A stretch of DNA of 64,000 bases from Stentor roeselii (Eukaryota > Ciliophora > Heterotrichea > Heterotrichida > Stentoridae). The notes beneath the pieces are model-generated. The model did no database searches. It was not told where the DNA came from and saw only the letters and a program-made list of their open reading frames with translations. Position 1 is the first letter of the stretch. Each line of letters opens with the position of its first letter. Where the stretch lies: NCBI GenBank assembly GCA_006503475.1, contig RSEH01000111.1:83998-147997 (forward strand), written 5' to 3'. The position numbers were made by a program, and so were the translations under genes. Of the stretch, positions 21,335 through 32,700 are shown piece after piece.

Positions 21335-22429
21335 TTAATTAAAAATTTTTTTTATACTATGAATGACTTTCAATGTAGTACTCATGCAACAAACATGACT
21401 ATCCAAATCAACTCCAATTTCTTGAAAACAATCCTTACAAAAGTTTCTCTTACAACAAACCTTATGCACCACATTTTCATAAAAAACTTCAAAAAAAGCA
21501 ATTTTTTTACAATCAAAGCACCTCAAGTTATGATAAAGCTGATAACATCTCCAGCAGACATAATTAAAAGCTTTCAAGTCCAATGTAAAACAAGAAAAAC
21601 AAACAAAATGTCCACAAATCAACTCCAAACATTTAAAACAACTATTTCTGCAAACAACGCAAATTTGTTGAAAGTTTTTTTCAACTTGAAAATTATTTCT
21701 AACACATAAGTCTCGATAGCAAAAACTATTCTTCAAACAGTTCAAGCACCCTTTATGTCCACAAGCAGGAAACACTTGCAAAGATTCATCAAAACCACAG
21801 AACTCGCAAGATTTCTGTTGTAGTGAAAAGGTGCACTTTGGGCAGGTATCAGGTATTTTCAAACACGATTTGCAGAAAGGATGCCCGCAGGAAAAGATAA
21901 CAGTGCAAAGACTACTGCAAAGTAAACAAAAATCCTCTGAATAGCAAATGGGACACTTTTCGTTTTTCAAGCAGTTCAAGCAGATTAAATGTTCGCATTG
22001 AAGGGGCTGGGAAAGGTCTTCATTCAATGATTGGCAGAAATCGCAGATGCAGTCAAATTTTTCAAAATTTTTTGAAGTTCGTGCTTTTGGACTTGAGGAA
22101 AACTTGTTTTGATTTCTTTTTAAATGAACTTCGAAATTATTGACTGGGTTTATTAGAGATAATTGGTTTTCTGGGAATTCATCAAGAATTTCAAAGTCGC
22201 TACTTTGAGAATTTTCTTCGGATTGTTTAGGATTTGATTTTTGGGCTGGGAGGTTTAGGGAGGATTTAAAGGTTGATTTGCAGTAAACACATTCGAAGAG
22301 TTTTAGGAAATTACAGCTGGAGATGTGAGATTCGCAGATTTTGTGGTAACCTGAAAGGTTTAAAGCGTATAGACCTTTGTTTTGACATCTCTCAGGACCA
22401 AAGCAGCAGTTTTCATCACAGAAATCCAT
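21335..22429 (-). CDS. Multi-zinc-finger RING-type protein
   Basis: 364 residues with about 40 cysteines. An N-terminal Cys/His cluster (CDENCCFG...C...CESHISSC) could be a B-box-like finger. From about residue 125 there are at least two RING-like modules. One reads CDFCQSLNEDLSQPLQCEHLICLNCLKNEKCPIC; the next runs from CLLCSSLCTVIFSCGHPFCKSCLK to CPKC. Further CxxC...CGHKGCLNC and CVVCRNSCFKCLELICGHFVCFSC clusters follow. This repeated C3HC4-like pattern suggests an E3 ubiquitin ligase of an RBR-like or tandem-RING kind, but I do not see a clear RING-IBR-RING order, so that is open. It is convergent with the cysteine-rich gene, with 1.27 kb between. Confidence 0.82.
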   Translation of the reverse strand: MDFCDENCCFGPERCQNKGLYALNLSGYHKICESHISSCNFLKLFECVYCKSTFKSSLNLPAQKSNPKQSEENSQSSDFEILDEFPENQLSLINPVNNFEVHLKRNQNKFSSSPKARTSKNFEKFDCICDFCQSLNEDLSQPLQCEHLICLNCLKNEKCPICYSEDFCLLCSSLCTVIFSCGHPFCKSCLKIPDTCPKCTFSLQQKSCEFCGFDESLQVFPACGHKGCLNCLKNSFCYRDLCVRNNFQVEKNFQQICVVCRNSCFKCLELICGHFVCFSCFTLDLKAFNYVCWRCYQLYHNLRCFDCKKIAFFEVFYENVVHKVCCKRNFCKDCFQEIGVDLDSHVCCMSTTLKVIHSIKKIFN

Positions 22430-23635
22430 TTTTATAGATGTTTTCCTAATTATATTACCATATAATCAACTAATCTCTTTATATTTTGCTATTCACAGAG
22501 AAGGAAATAGAATACGAGAACTAAATATATAATAAAAGTACTCAAAAGTGTAAAGTATGAAAGAAGGCAGCTCTTAAACCTTCTTTAGGATCTTGTTATA
22601 CTTCTTTTAAAAAATTCATTAAATCATATTAGTGTATATTAATTTCAATCAGCCTTATGATCGATTTTCAGGCATTCTTCAAGTCTGAAAAAAGCTGCAA
22701 TACAGGAATAACTTCTTTTTAGTTATAAACATGCAAGTCTAATAAACATCTCACTCTTTTCATGCTAAAAATAGTTCTGTGCCGAATAAAATAATTCAAA
22801 AGTTAACTGTCTAAGTAGCAGCTGTTGAAATCGACCCCCTGATGATCCCTAAATTTTCCTTGATTAAATCGTTCAAAGTCACCACAGATAAATAATCAAC
22901 AAACTCACTTCAAGGCAGGTCCAGCTATCATTTTAGAAAGCCAAAAATGCCATCCGAGTTAAGAACAGGAGTTTGTCAAGAGTGCACCAATCTAGAGATG
23001 AAAACATTAGGCTTCAACGTTTTTATATAGAAGTGGGCGTCAGGAATTATTATTCTTTTCAAAGGCGAGTTTTTTAATGGGAAATTGTGATATCCTCGAC
23101 GTTCCTCCAATCAACACTTGCTGTTATAACTTCTCAATGAAATTACCGTTAAATATGTAGATCTTCTTAGTTTACTTAGATTTAAGATGATGACTAAGGG
23201 ACGAGGCGTGGATTAAAATAAGTAATGCTCACTTTCTGTTAAAGCTACTTTAAAGGTTAACAGTTCTTTGAACCCTGTCCATCAGCTTAATACCGAGTCT
23301 ATCGCAAGTCGCTGCTTAAACAGTTAGGCCGCGAGAATTTGAATACTCATCAATAAGTTTGCAAGGGATGTAGAATTGCAGAGTGATTAAAATATTTTAA
23401 TTACTTTATTCCAAGATTTCTTATTACAAGTTAAGCCTATTTTTAAAAGAGTTTATCTTCTGGATAATGAAAATCAAAGCATAAGGAATTAAAGGTTTTT
23501 TATATTAGTAGGTTCCCTGGTTGAACTTTCTGAAAAACTTAAACTATCCTCAATTAATTGAAAGTTTCCAAGTCTTCATTACTTAATAAATTTCTTATTC
23601 AAAGGCAAGTAGTTAACATATATATAATAATAAAG
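22430..23635. other. Intergenic region, 1.2 kb, with a GC-richer ORF-less core
   Basis: Between two divergent genes. Roughly 22800 to 23350 is visibly richer in G and C than other spacers here, yet no ORF reaches 60 codons. One plus frame near 22910 to 23030 reads about 40 codons (including MPSELRTGVCQECTN). A decayed gene or a long ncRNA would both fit. The bases before 23636 (TATATATAATAATAAAG) look like a core promoter of the next gene. Confidence 0.5.
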
Positions 23636-24094
23636 ATGAATAACCAAGACTCTCAAGAGATCAACTTCAAGCCAAAGCCAAGAAGAAAATCATCAAGTTT
23701 TTATGAAATACTCTTTTCTTTAACAATTTTCATTTACACTGAATACCTTCTCAAGAACAAAGTCGAATGCACCCCTTCAATGAACGACTGGCTTTCAACT
23801 CTTCTTTCAATATTCGAGGTCCTTCTTCTATGCACGATTATATCAAGATTAGACTTCGGCCAGACAGTTCACAACATTCAAAAAATACTGAAAATTTTAG
23901 CATACTTATCTTTTGTATTTTTCTGCTTTTATGGACTTTACAAGTCTTTACTCGACGAAACTTGCAGAACTTTATGGCCGATGGGTTTTTTCTCAGTAGT
24001 CGCGATTTCATCAATTCCTATTCTTTACTTCTTAACACTATCTGGAATGCTTATTTACCTCTTATCAAGCGAGTACTCATCTAAAACTAATTAA
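23636..24094 (+). CDS. Small four-helix membrane protein, unknown function
   Basis: 152 residues from the ATG at 23636 (a longer open frame begins upstream at 23558 without ATG). A short basic N-terminus (KPKPRRKSSS) is followed by four hydrophobic stretches: near 26-42 (ILFSLTIFIYTEYLL), 54-70 (LSTLLSIFEVLLLCTII), 86-105 (ILAYLSFVFFCFYGLY), and 119-145 (GFFSVVAISSIPILYFLTLSGMLIYLL). There is no recognised family. The basic N-terminus before the first helix suggests a cytosolic N-terminus (positive-inside rule). The start is preceded by an AT-rich TATA-like run. C-ending codons in part of the gene match the flanking real genes, supporting that it is coding. Confidence 0.72.
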   Translation: MNNQDSQEINFKPKPRRKSSSFYEILFSLTIFIYTEYLLKNKVECTPSMNDWLSTLLSIFEVLLLCTIISRLDFGQTVHNIQKILKILAYLSFVFFCFYGLYKSLLDETCRTLWPMGFFSVVAISSIPILYFLTLSGMLIYLLSSEYSSKTN

Positions 24095-24181
24095 AACTCA
24101 TCAACATTCTCATAACTTTCACTAAACATTCAAATCCCCCAAGTTCCATTCTTCAACTAATTCAAATCCTTATACTTGATA

Positions 24182-24751
24182 ATGAATTCAGAAGAAAAGT
24201 CCTGTTCTAAAAGAAAAAACAATGAAACACTTTCAACTGCGAAGTTGAGATTTGATCAGCTTCTTCAAGCCATGGAAGAAACTCCTCCTCGAAAGAAAAC
24301 TAAAAAATCTGAATTGAAAAAAACTACTCCTCAAGACCCTCAGAAATTATTTGAAGAATATTTCATTAACCCCAAGCGCGGTTCTATTGGCTTTGAAATT
24401 AAATCTAAGTTGACGAGGAAAACATCAGGAAAACGACAGAAAAATAAAAGTAAAGAAAAAGGAAAGAATGGGTCTGATGAAACTGGAGGAGTTATGAAAT
24501 ATAAGCAGATTTATAAGGAATGTTTGAAGAAGAAACCGGATTATGTGTTGAAAATTAATATTGAAGAGTTTTTTAGAGATTTTACACCTATTCCGGAAAA
24601 AAATCAGGAGGATAGTGACCCGGAAGGCAAAAATAAATCAGAGAATAAGAAAATTAATGTTTCTTTATTGACTCCAAATGATCATCTTATCAAGATTCCT
24701 AATAGCTATCGCAGACAGAAGGCGAAAAAACATGAAAAGAAGCTTAATTAA
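24182..24751 (+). CDS. Lysine-rich protein of unknown function
   Basis: 189 residues from ATG 24182. About a third of the residues are Lys, Arg or Glu, and there are several potential nuclear-localisation clusters (PPRKKTKKSELKK, KRQKNKSKEKGK). A slightly more ordered patch lies around residues 115 to 140 (YKQIYKECLKKKPDYVLKINIEEFFRDFTPIP). Not recognised; a nuclear or nucleolar role is only a guess. It ends at TAA 24749..24751 and overlaps the convergent HNH gene by 8 bp, TTAATTAA, so each strand's TAA lies at one end of that palindrome. Confidence 0.68.
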   Translation: MNSEEKSCSKRKNNETLSTAKLRFDQLLQAMEETPPRKKTKKSELKKTTPQDPQKLFEEYFINPKRGSIGFEIKSKLTRKTSGKRQKNKSKEKGKNGSDETGGVMKYKQIYKECLKKKPDYVLKINIEEFFRDFTPIPEKNQEDSDPEGKNKSENKKINVSLLTPNDHLIKIPNSYRRQKAKKHEKKLN

Positions 24752-25127
24752 CTTTTTTGGTTTTGATATCTCCGTATGCCATCATTTCCATTAGATCCAT
24801 TTCTCGACTACTAAATAATTCGATGATATTATTCTGTTTGAGTTCATCAATACTCATTTTCTTATTGCCTTTTAAACGGTTTAGCCTTGTTTGTAATATT
24901 TGACAGTTATCAATATCGGTTTTTCCTCCTTTGGAATAAGGGTCTATGTGATCGTATTCATGACATAGAGGGCCCATGCATCCCTTAAGACATTTCAAAA
25001 CTGGATTTCCAGCAGCATCGTATCTCCATCTATCAGGATCACGTCCCTCAATTGTTTGAGCTTTATTCCAGCACTTGTTCTTTAGATCATAATCGAAAAT
25101 TCTAACTGGTCTATTTTGAGAAGCCAT
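24744..25127 (-). CDS. HNH nuclease-domain protein
   Basis: 127 residues. An N-terminal strand-helix (RIFDYDLKNKCWNKA) leads to PDRWRYDAAGNPV, a Cys pair (CLKGCMGPLC), then the HNH core: HEYDHIDPYSKGGKTDIDNCQILQTRLNRLKGNK. The HEYDHI His pair, the Asn of DNCQ and the closing N..KG match the HNH fold seen in small plant and ciliate proteins with a single HNH domain. The His-Asn set is complete, so nuclease activity is plausible; the target is unknown. No DNA-binding or mobile-element partner is adjacent, so I do not call it a homing nuclease. It is divergent from the CDPK gene with a 69-bp spacer, likely a shared promoter. Confidence 0.85.
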   Translation of the reverse strand: MASQNRPVRIFDYDLKNKCWNKAQTIEGRDPDRWRYDAAGNPVLKCLKGCMGPLCHEYDHIDPYSKGGKTDIDNCQILQTRLNRLKGNKKMSIDELKQNNIIELFSSREMDLMEMMAYGDIKTKKVN

Positions 25128-25196
25128 AACTAGTGTTTATCATTCTCAAGTAATTAAAATATCAAGCATTCTATTCCATCCACTATTAATAACGTC

Positions 25197-26720
25197 ATGG
25201 GAAACCTATGCTCAAAAGGTGAGGTAGAAGACTCTCCATCGTTAACAAAAGAGATATCCAAAGAATACAACATAACAATAAAACCAAGTAACTTCGTTAA
25301 AGAAAACAAGGGCTTTTTCTTCGACTATTACGACATCGACGATAAAATTCTTGGCACTGGAGCCTGGGGAGAAGTTCGAAAATGCACAAACAGAGCAACA
25401 GGTCAACTTCGAGTTGTAAAAATCATCAGAAAAGCCCATCTTCCAGAAAACTACATCAAGGACAAGGTCGCCTTTCATGAAGCCAACGTACTCAGAAAGC
25501 TTGATCACCCGAACCTGTTGAAAATCTTCGAGTTTTTTGAAGACGAATCGTCTTTTTATATTGTTATCGAGTATTTGTCTGGAGGAGACTTGTTTGACTG
25601 GATCGTTGCTGATGAAGAGTTTTCTGAAGAACAGGCAAAGAAAATTATTTTGCAATTGTTATCTGCTGTGAACTATTTGCATAGTAAAGGAATTGTACAT
25701 AGAGATATTAAACCTGAGAATATACTGATTTCTGATAAGAATCTTATGGAAATTAAACTGGTTGACTTTGACACAGCAACAGTCTTCAAAAACACCAACA
25801 TCAAACAAATGCTTGGCACTCCTCTCTACATGGCTCCAGAAGTAGTAAAAGGCAAATACAACGAAAAATGTGACATCTGGAGTTGCGGTATAATCCTTCA
25901 CATAATGCTTCGAGGCCATCCACCATACGACGGTTCAGACGACGACATCCTAAAACTACTAAAAACCGTAAAAATAAACTTCTTCGACACCTTCTGGCAG
26001 AAAATATCTCCAGAAGCCTTAGACCTTCTAGAAAAAATGTTAAACACCAAATACGAGTCTCGAATAAGTGCAGAAGCTGCCTGCGCACACAGCTGGTTTT
26101 CATCAACTCAAGCAGAGTCCATCTCAGACATAGACTTCATCGAAATCTTAAAAAACATCGAAACATTCAAAACTCAAAGCAAGTTAAAAGAAGCAGTCCA
26201 CACTTTCATCATATCAAAAATCGCAGACCCTTCAATCTTCCGAACAGAAACCGCGATTTTTAACACCCTGGACAAAAATCGCGACGGTTCAATAAACCTG
26301 CAGGAGTTGAAGGACCAGATGATAAAACTGCGAAATATGCCTGAAGAAGAGGCTCAAATGATTGCTGAGATGATTTTTGAAAATGCTGATTCGGATCGAA
26401 GTGGTGTAATTGATTTTACAGAATTTCTCAGGGCGAGTGTTACAAGAAAAAAGGTCTTAACTCGAGCGAATATCGAGAAAGCATTTCGACTTTTTGACCA
26501 GGACAAGTCAGGGACTATTGAAGTAGAAGAGCTTCGAGCGTGGTTAACTGACGAAAGCACTACAACTGAAGCCTTAGTAAAAGAAATTTTATCAACAGCT
26601 GACAAGAACGGCGACGGAAAAATCGACATGGAAGAATTCGAGTCTTTACTTTTAGAAAATATCAAAAGAAGGACAAGTTCCCAGGAGTTATGTCCAGTGA
26701 AAGTAGAAATTAATAACTAG
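25197..26720 (+). CDS. CDPK: Calcium-dependent protein kinase (CDPK) with DFD in place of DFG
   Basis: 507 residues. The N-terminus MGNLCSKG offers Gly2 for myristoylation and Cys5 for palmitoylation, so membrane association is likely. The kinase has LGTGAWGEV, the VVKIIRK Lys, and VHRDIKPENIL. The magnesium loop reads VDFDTA, with Asp where Gly is usual in DFG. GTPLYMAPEVV and DIWSCGIILHIMLRGHPPY follow. After a junction helix come four EF-hands with loops starting DKNRDGSINLQEL, DSDRSGVIDFTEF, DQDKSGTIEVEEL and DKNGDGKIDMEEF, all intact. CDPKs release an autoinhibitory junction on calcium binding; here they could link calcium to ciliary or contractile responses (inference). Its TAG stop is 26718..26720 and shares CTAG with the dynein stop on the opposite strand. 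Confidence 0.96.
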   Translation: MGNLCSKGEVEDSPSLTKEISKEYNITIKPSNFVKENKGFFFDYYDIDDKILGTGAWGEVRKCTNRATGQLRVVKIIRKAHLPENYIKDKVAFHEANVLRKLDHPNLLKIFEFFEDESSFYIVIEYLSGGDLFDWIVADEEFSEEQAKKIILQLLSAVNYLHSKGIVHRDIKPENILISDKNLMEIKLVDFDTATVFKNTNIKQMLGTPLYMAPEVVKGKYNEKCDIWSCGIILHIMLRGHPPYDGSDDDILKLLKTVKINFFDTFWQKISPEALDLLEKMLNTKYESRISAEAACAHSWFSSTQAESISDIDFIEILKNIETFKTQSKLKEAVHTFIISKIADPSIFRTETAIFNTLDKNRDGSINLQELKDQMIKLRNMPEEEAQMIAEMIFENADSDRSGVIDFTEFLRASVTRKKVLTRANIEKAFRLFDQDKSGTIEVEELRAWLTDESTTTEALVKEILSTADKNGDGKIDMEEFESLLLENIKRRTSSQELCPVKVEINN

Positions 26721-29700
26721 TCATTTAATTGGCATAAAAATGCCCCACCTCTCAGAATCCAATGAGCAGGGGTCTTGGAACAAGGACAGTCAATTGAAAT
26801 GATATAATTCGTCGAATGTCCTGTCGTTGAAAGGACCCCTGCACGTTCAGAGGTCTTATAAATCGGCATCGAGACCTCGCCTTCTTCAGTCTGTCCTTTT
26901 TCAGAAGGGACGAATTGAATAATCGGAGCCGCTGAATGCATTTCGCCAGGCCGCGCCTCGTCAAGCTGCATCACGTCGAAGTCCCATCTACAGCCTTCAG
27001 TGAAAAGTCCATAAACATAGACCGAGTTGCTATTTTGCCCTTGTTCTTCAGGTTTCTTTTTCAGTTGTCGCACTTGACTGGTCTCTTCGTAATAAACGCT
27101 GAAGCCAAGAGTGTCGATCGGCTCTTTGTACTGCCTCGCGTGCATTTGAAGTACTGAAGTTAAAAAACCTTGAGGGAAGAAAAAGGCGCTTAGCCAGTAA
27201 GCTTCAGGCTTTCCTACGGAAAGCCATTCACGAAGGAACTTTACTCGGGATTTTAAATCGTGAAGCCAACTTGCTAAGGGCTTTAATGAAGGGTAGGCAA
27301 CTTTTGACCATAGGGAAGGAACTCGGTTTTCGTTTATACTTGTGTACATTTGGTCCAGGTCGTCTGACATTAGAACTAAACCTTTTATTGCCTTTTTTAG
27401 ACTTTCGAGACTGGATTTTATTCGGAAGAGAAGACGGTTGAATCTTTCCATTTCTTGGCTTAGGTAAGTTGCTAGAGCACTCATCAGACCGTTACTGTCT
27501 TCGACGAATATGTGGACTTTTTCTTCGGATTTCATTAAGTGGTTTGGAAGTTCTTCGAGGAAACTGGTTGCTAGCTCATCTACAACCTGGTCTGAACTTT
27601 TCCCCTGCGAGTCAGTTCCTTTTTCTTTCGGCTGAATAGAAAGAACAGAATTAATCACAAAAGCCGATTCATTTTTCTGAAAAGTAATATTCGCATTTTC
27701 ATGCATTCCAAAAATATCAGGATCATCAGCAAGTGGCAAAGAGTTCACATATTCCTTCAAATCATCCAAACTTAAATCTTCAGGAATAAAATAAAGAGCA
27801 GTGTCCATAAAATGAAATCCATTATTCATAATCTCCGGTTTCATAAAAGCGGCTAAAATATAACTTAAACATCGCCGATCATGATCATCAGTGACTCTCC
27901 CTCCATAATTAATTTCTCCAACAACGAAATTAATAGCTTCCCAAGGCACAGAGTCCTGTTCATTAATAAAGTTTTCAATGATTTTTACTGAAGTTTCCAA
28001 GTCACTCTCATTAAACTCATATCGAAAGTTCCACCCTAAAGCTCCGAATTTTCTCCTTTCCTGAAGAACAGCATGAAAAACACATAAAGAAAAAATGACC
28101 CTGCTCATCACTTCAGGTTTTTGTGAATTCTGAAATTGTTCTTCTTTCATGTTATTTAATGACCTCAGCAAGTTAGACTGAATGCCTTTCGCAGGTTCGA
28201 TAGTGAGTTTAACTCCATTTTGCAAGATAGGAATGGGAAAGTAAGAACAAGGCATGGAAGTCAAGAAAAGTCTGAACTCATCATGAATGTTTGCTTTAGG
28301 TTCATCGAAACTTTCAATGATTTTGTCGAGTTCTGGCATGAAACTCTTGGCAAGATGACAGTTCTGTAGAATGATCCACCTTCCTTCTTTTGCTCCTTTT
28401 TCAATAGCTAAACGCGCTTTTAAGTCCTGCCCTTTTCCAAGAGAAATGGCGTCAGTTCTTTCATTTAGTTTCTTTTCATTTGCAAGTCTTTGAATCATCG
28501 TCATCGGGTCTGCCCCAGGACTGAGAACGAAAATAATAGGAGTTCTTTTCGTGGTTTCTAAATAAACTTCTTCCATTGAAACAGGAGGATTTTTTACGAA
28601 TTTCTCCCCAAGTGTGTTTAAAATGAAATGTTGAATTGAGTAAATCATCTTTTCTTCTCGGAAGACTTTCACTAACAACAATCGCTGTACTTGAGATATT
28701 CCTGAGTAAGGCTCTGGAGGGTTTTCAAGGTGAGGGTCTTTTGACTGGCTGAAGTCAATCCAAGCTGTAAGATTCTTGCTGATATCTTCACAAATCCCTT
28801 GAAAACCCTTACAAGTTCCTTGTAAATAAATAAGGCAGTCCCAGACCTTTTCACTAAGTCCAGGATTTTTTATTTTCTTGAAAGAACTAAGGTTCAAAGA
28901 AGGTCCTTTCAAGACAAAACTCCATTCATTATCAGAAAATTCGCCCTGGTCCCTTAAAATCTGAGCAGAAATCAAGAAACTAAAAATAGTTTTATGTGAG
29001 TTGAATAAACCTCTACAAACATTAGTGTAAATAATCTCAGTCACTGATTTCACTAGAATTGCGATTCTTTCTGCAAGGTCAGAAGAATGAGGAGCTGACA
29101 ACAGGATCAAGTTAAATAATTTTGTGAAGTAATTCAAAGAAAACTGGTACATTGGGTCGATGTTTACCAGATCAGCAATTACGAAGTAAAGAATACTTCC
29201 TCTTCTTGCAACACTTTTATATTTTTCTCGTGCGATTTCGTTTTGGACTTTGTTTTTTTCTGATGTCGCCATTTGTTTGTTGATTTTGTTTGAGAAGTTT
29301 TTGGAACTTTCCAGTTTTATGATGAGTTTCTCGTCGTCTAACACGTTGCCTTGAGTTGAAGTCAAAGATGTTAAAATTGCTTGCTCGACTGTTCTTAGAT
29401 CTTTTTGTCCATCAGAGATTTCTTTGATTACTCGGTTTTGGTCTTCTTCTATTTTAGGCTCTTCTCGTCGGACTACTAAAGCCAGAAGTTGCTCTTCTAG
29501 ACCTTGCATTGTTACTGTGAAGTTTATTAGAGTTACTTTTATCGAGACTTCGGGAAGGTAGTGGGGATTGGATAACTTTGTTGTCATGTAAAGCTGGAAC
29601 TTTTTGTCGTAGTCGAGGTCGTTGTCGCCGATTCGTAAGGTGAAGTGCCCTGGGATCTGCTCGACTAGGTTTTTACTTAGGACTGGATCTAGGATTGGGT

Positions 29701-32700
29701 TTAGACTTTCGGATACATCCTCGATTAGCAGTGGGTATCCATCCCTAATACAAATTTCCAAATTTTTACTCAAATCTTTTTCTCCAGCCTTAACTACCCT
29801 GAGCTGTTTCTCTTCTTCCATTTTCTTAATCCATCGATTAGCCTGTTCTTGTGGGTCAATCATGAGTGGCCACCTTTCACTCCTATGAATAATAATCGCA
29901 TTATTAACCGAAATGCTATCACTAGGTAGCTGACAAATTTGCCATTCACGTATCTGAATCGGGTCTCCAAGAACATCCTGCAATTCAAACCCATCAGAAA
30001 TAGTAATTCCAAGTTCCTTACTCTTCTCTACCCAGAGTCCAACAAGCTTAGCACGATAACTTCCAGTGAAAGGTCCATAATAACTAACACAAGCCGCAGC
30101 AAGAAAAGTATTTCCAGCAACATCTTTAACCTGTTCAGAAAGTCGATCAAGAGCAACTTGCCATCTTTGATACTCATCTTTAAGACCTTCAGTTAAAACC
30201 GAAGCTCTTTTAAGGCGAGTTTCAGTCATCGAGATTTCATTTTCAAGGCGAATTTGTTCATCCGAGGTTCTTTTAAGTTTCATTTCAAGTTCCTGTACCT
30301 GAGCCATTTGTGCCTTGAGTCTTCCAGTGGTTTCTTCAAGTTTTGACATGGCATCAGTGTAGAATTTATTCATTTCTTCAAGATGTTTCTTTTTAGGCTC
30401 TACTTTTTTTGAGATGTTTGCATAGTTGTCAATTGCGATCACCCATTGACAGAGACATTTACAAGCTTGACTGGCGCCTTCCATTCTTTCAGGGGTGAAG
30501 TTAGGGTTAGAGCTGATTTTATTACGCAACTTTCGAAGAGTCACTGGTTTTATGTTGTCTCGAGGGAAGCCGATTAAGTTTTCTAGGAAGTTGTTCGTGT
30601 TTAGAAGCTTTTTTATTGACTCGAGGTTTGTAGGAACTTCCATCAGGATTGCAACTGATTCAAGGGTCAGAGCGACTAGTTCTGTTGGGTTACTTATTCG
30701 CTTTACTTCTGCGATGTCTTGCTTGTTAATCGCTTGTAAGGCTTTTATTGCTGACTCAAGGATCGGCATCGCTTCTTTTAAGTCATTTTCTGCTTCTTCT
30801 TGGAGAATTCGAATTTCTTGTGCTTTTGAGTTTACTTCTCTTTCTTCATCTTCTACCATTTCTTTAGCTTTACTTGCAGTAAGAGTGTCTTGCTCAACAG
30901 TCTTCTGCATTTCTCTGATTTCCACAACTTTCTTTTCAAGTTCAGGTTTCAAGTCTCTTAAAGTGATTTGCATTTCAGAGACTTCCTGATTTGTTTTAGC
31001 TAATTGTGAAATTCCGAGTTTATATCGATGAATAGCTGAGTTTAATTCTTCTTGTTTTTCAGCAAGTATTTTAAAGTAACAGGAAATGACGTCTAAGTAA
31101 CTTTTGGGTGTTATATAAACTTTTCGATTTAACACCTGACTGAACTCCTGAGCGATTTCAAGAACACTTTGATGTACAAAGACGAGCATTTGACTGATAG
31201 TATCTCGAAACTGCAGAAGTTTCGGTTTCGGGTAAGATTCAAGAGGAATATCAAGAAGTTTACTTTTGCCGACACTTAGTAAAGCGTCTTCAGGCCAAGG
31301 GTCTACCCAGTTGATGGTGCAGCAGTTGACAAGAGACGGAAACATCCTCATTCTGACCCTTAAGGCTTCGCCGATAGGCGACATGCAAACAACAATATGC
31401 AAGTTATTCCTGACTCTCTGCATGAAAAAGTTCATAATCGTGTCAGTCACTCCTTCTTTTTCAGCTAAAGGTCGAAGGTCACTTTCAACATTATCCCAGT
31501 CAGTCTTTTCAAACAGATTCGGGACTTCTCCTGAGTTTAAAATGCTGTTAATGTCTTCTAAAAATGACTCAGAGACTATCTGGGTGTCTGTTATCAAAAA
31601 AAGACCTGGCTTTGGACTAGGCCCGCCTGTTGACAGGAAAAGTTTTCTGAGATCATCACGGAAAGACCTGAGGTTGTAGTCTTTTGTGACTTGGATCTGG
31701 AAACAATCACAACGAGACATGAAGCCTGCTAAACGTGTCAAGGACTGCTTTCCACAACCACCTACTCCGATTAACATGCAGTTTCCTCGCTGTTGACGAA
31801 GGATTCGACATATTCGAGTAAGGTGCTCCATTGCATCGTTGAAGAATACCAGGTCCATTTGTTTGGAATTGCTGGCATTGTAGTCAATTAGAAGCTCGTT
31901 TATACTTCTTTTTAGAGTTTCTAGGTTTGGGACTAAGATGTATTCTCGGTCTTCCATTTCCAGGTCACCTTTTAAGAAATCTGCGTAGATTATTGGAACT
32001 TCTCCGAAAAGCTCTTCTTTTGTGTAGGTTAGTTTGAAGTATTGAGGGATCATTTTTAGAAGAATGTCTGAAAGCCATTCTTTGTCGGTTTGGTTTATCA
32101 GACGGTCGTAAAATACTCGGCAGGTCTCGTGGACCCACATTTTTACCACTGATTCTTGGTTTTGGAGGTGGATTGGACGGGCCATTAACATGCCTTGGAA
32201 GACTTTAGAAACGTCTCTTAGGTTGAATAAGTAGTGGCTTTTGGATGGGGTAGGAAGTAATTCCGTTTTTAAAATTTGATAAACCGTAATAGTAGCCGCA
32301 ACAATAAAACTTGCCATATTAAGCACATCCTGTTTAAATCCATTAGCATAAAACTTTTCAAGAATAGTCCTAAAGATGACTTTCATAGTTTCCTCAGTAG
32401 TATCCGGAATGACAATCATATGAAAGTGTCTGGTAAACCTCTGAGTCAAGACACTTCTTCCTCCTCCAGGAGGAGCAGCACAGCAAATAAGAGTAGTATC
32501 AATGATCTTCATCGAATACTTCTTATCAAGTTCATAAATACTTCCATGGTCACAATAGTGTCTCAGCAGTTCAATAGGCGGTTGTGCTCCATATTTCTCC
32601 AAAGTAGGCATATTAACATCATCAATCATCAAAGCAATTCTATTATTTCCATGACCTCCAAGCACATCTTTTTTAATAGGATTCAACTTGCTCACTATTG

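Noticed and set aside
23019-23033. A possible intron (gtttttatatagaag) extending the small CQEC frame
   Set aside because: Position 10 is T and the donor is GTT, unlike all accepted introns. The frame stops again soon afterwards.
24744-25127. HNH protein as a homing endonuclease or mobile element
   Set aside because: No intron, intein, transposase or terminal repeats adjoin it. The domain type is widespread as a host protein in plants and ciliates.
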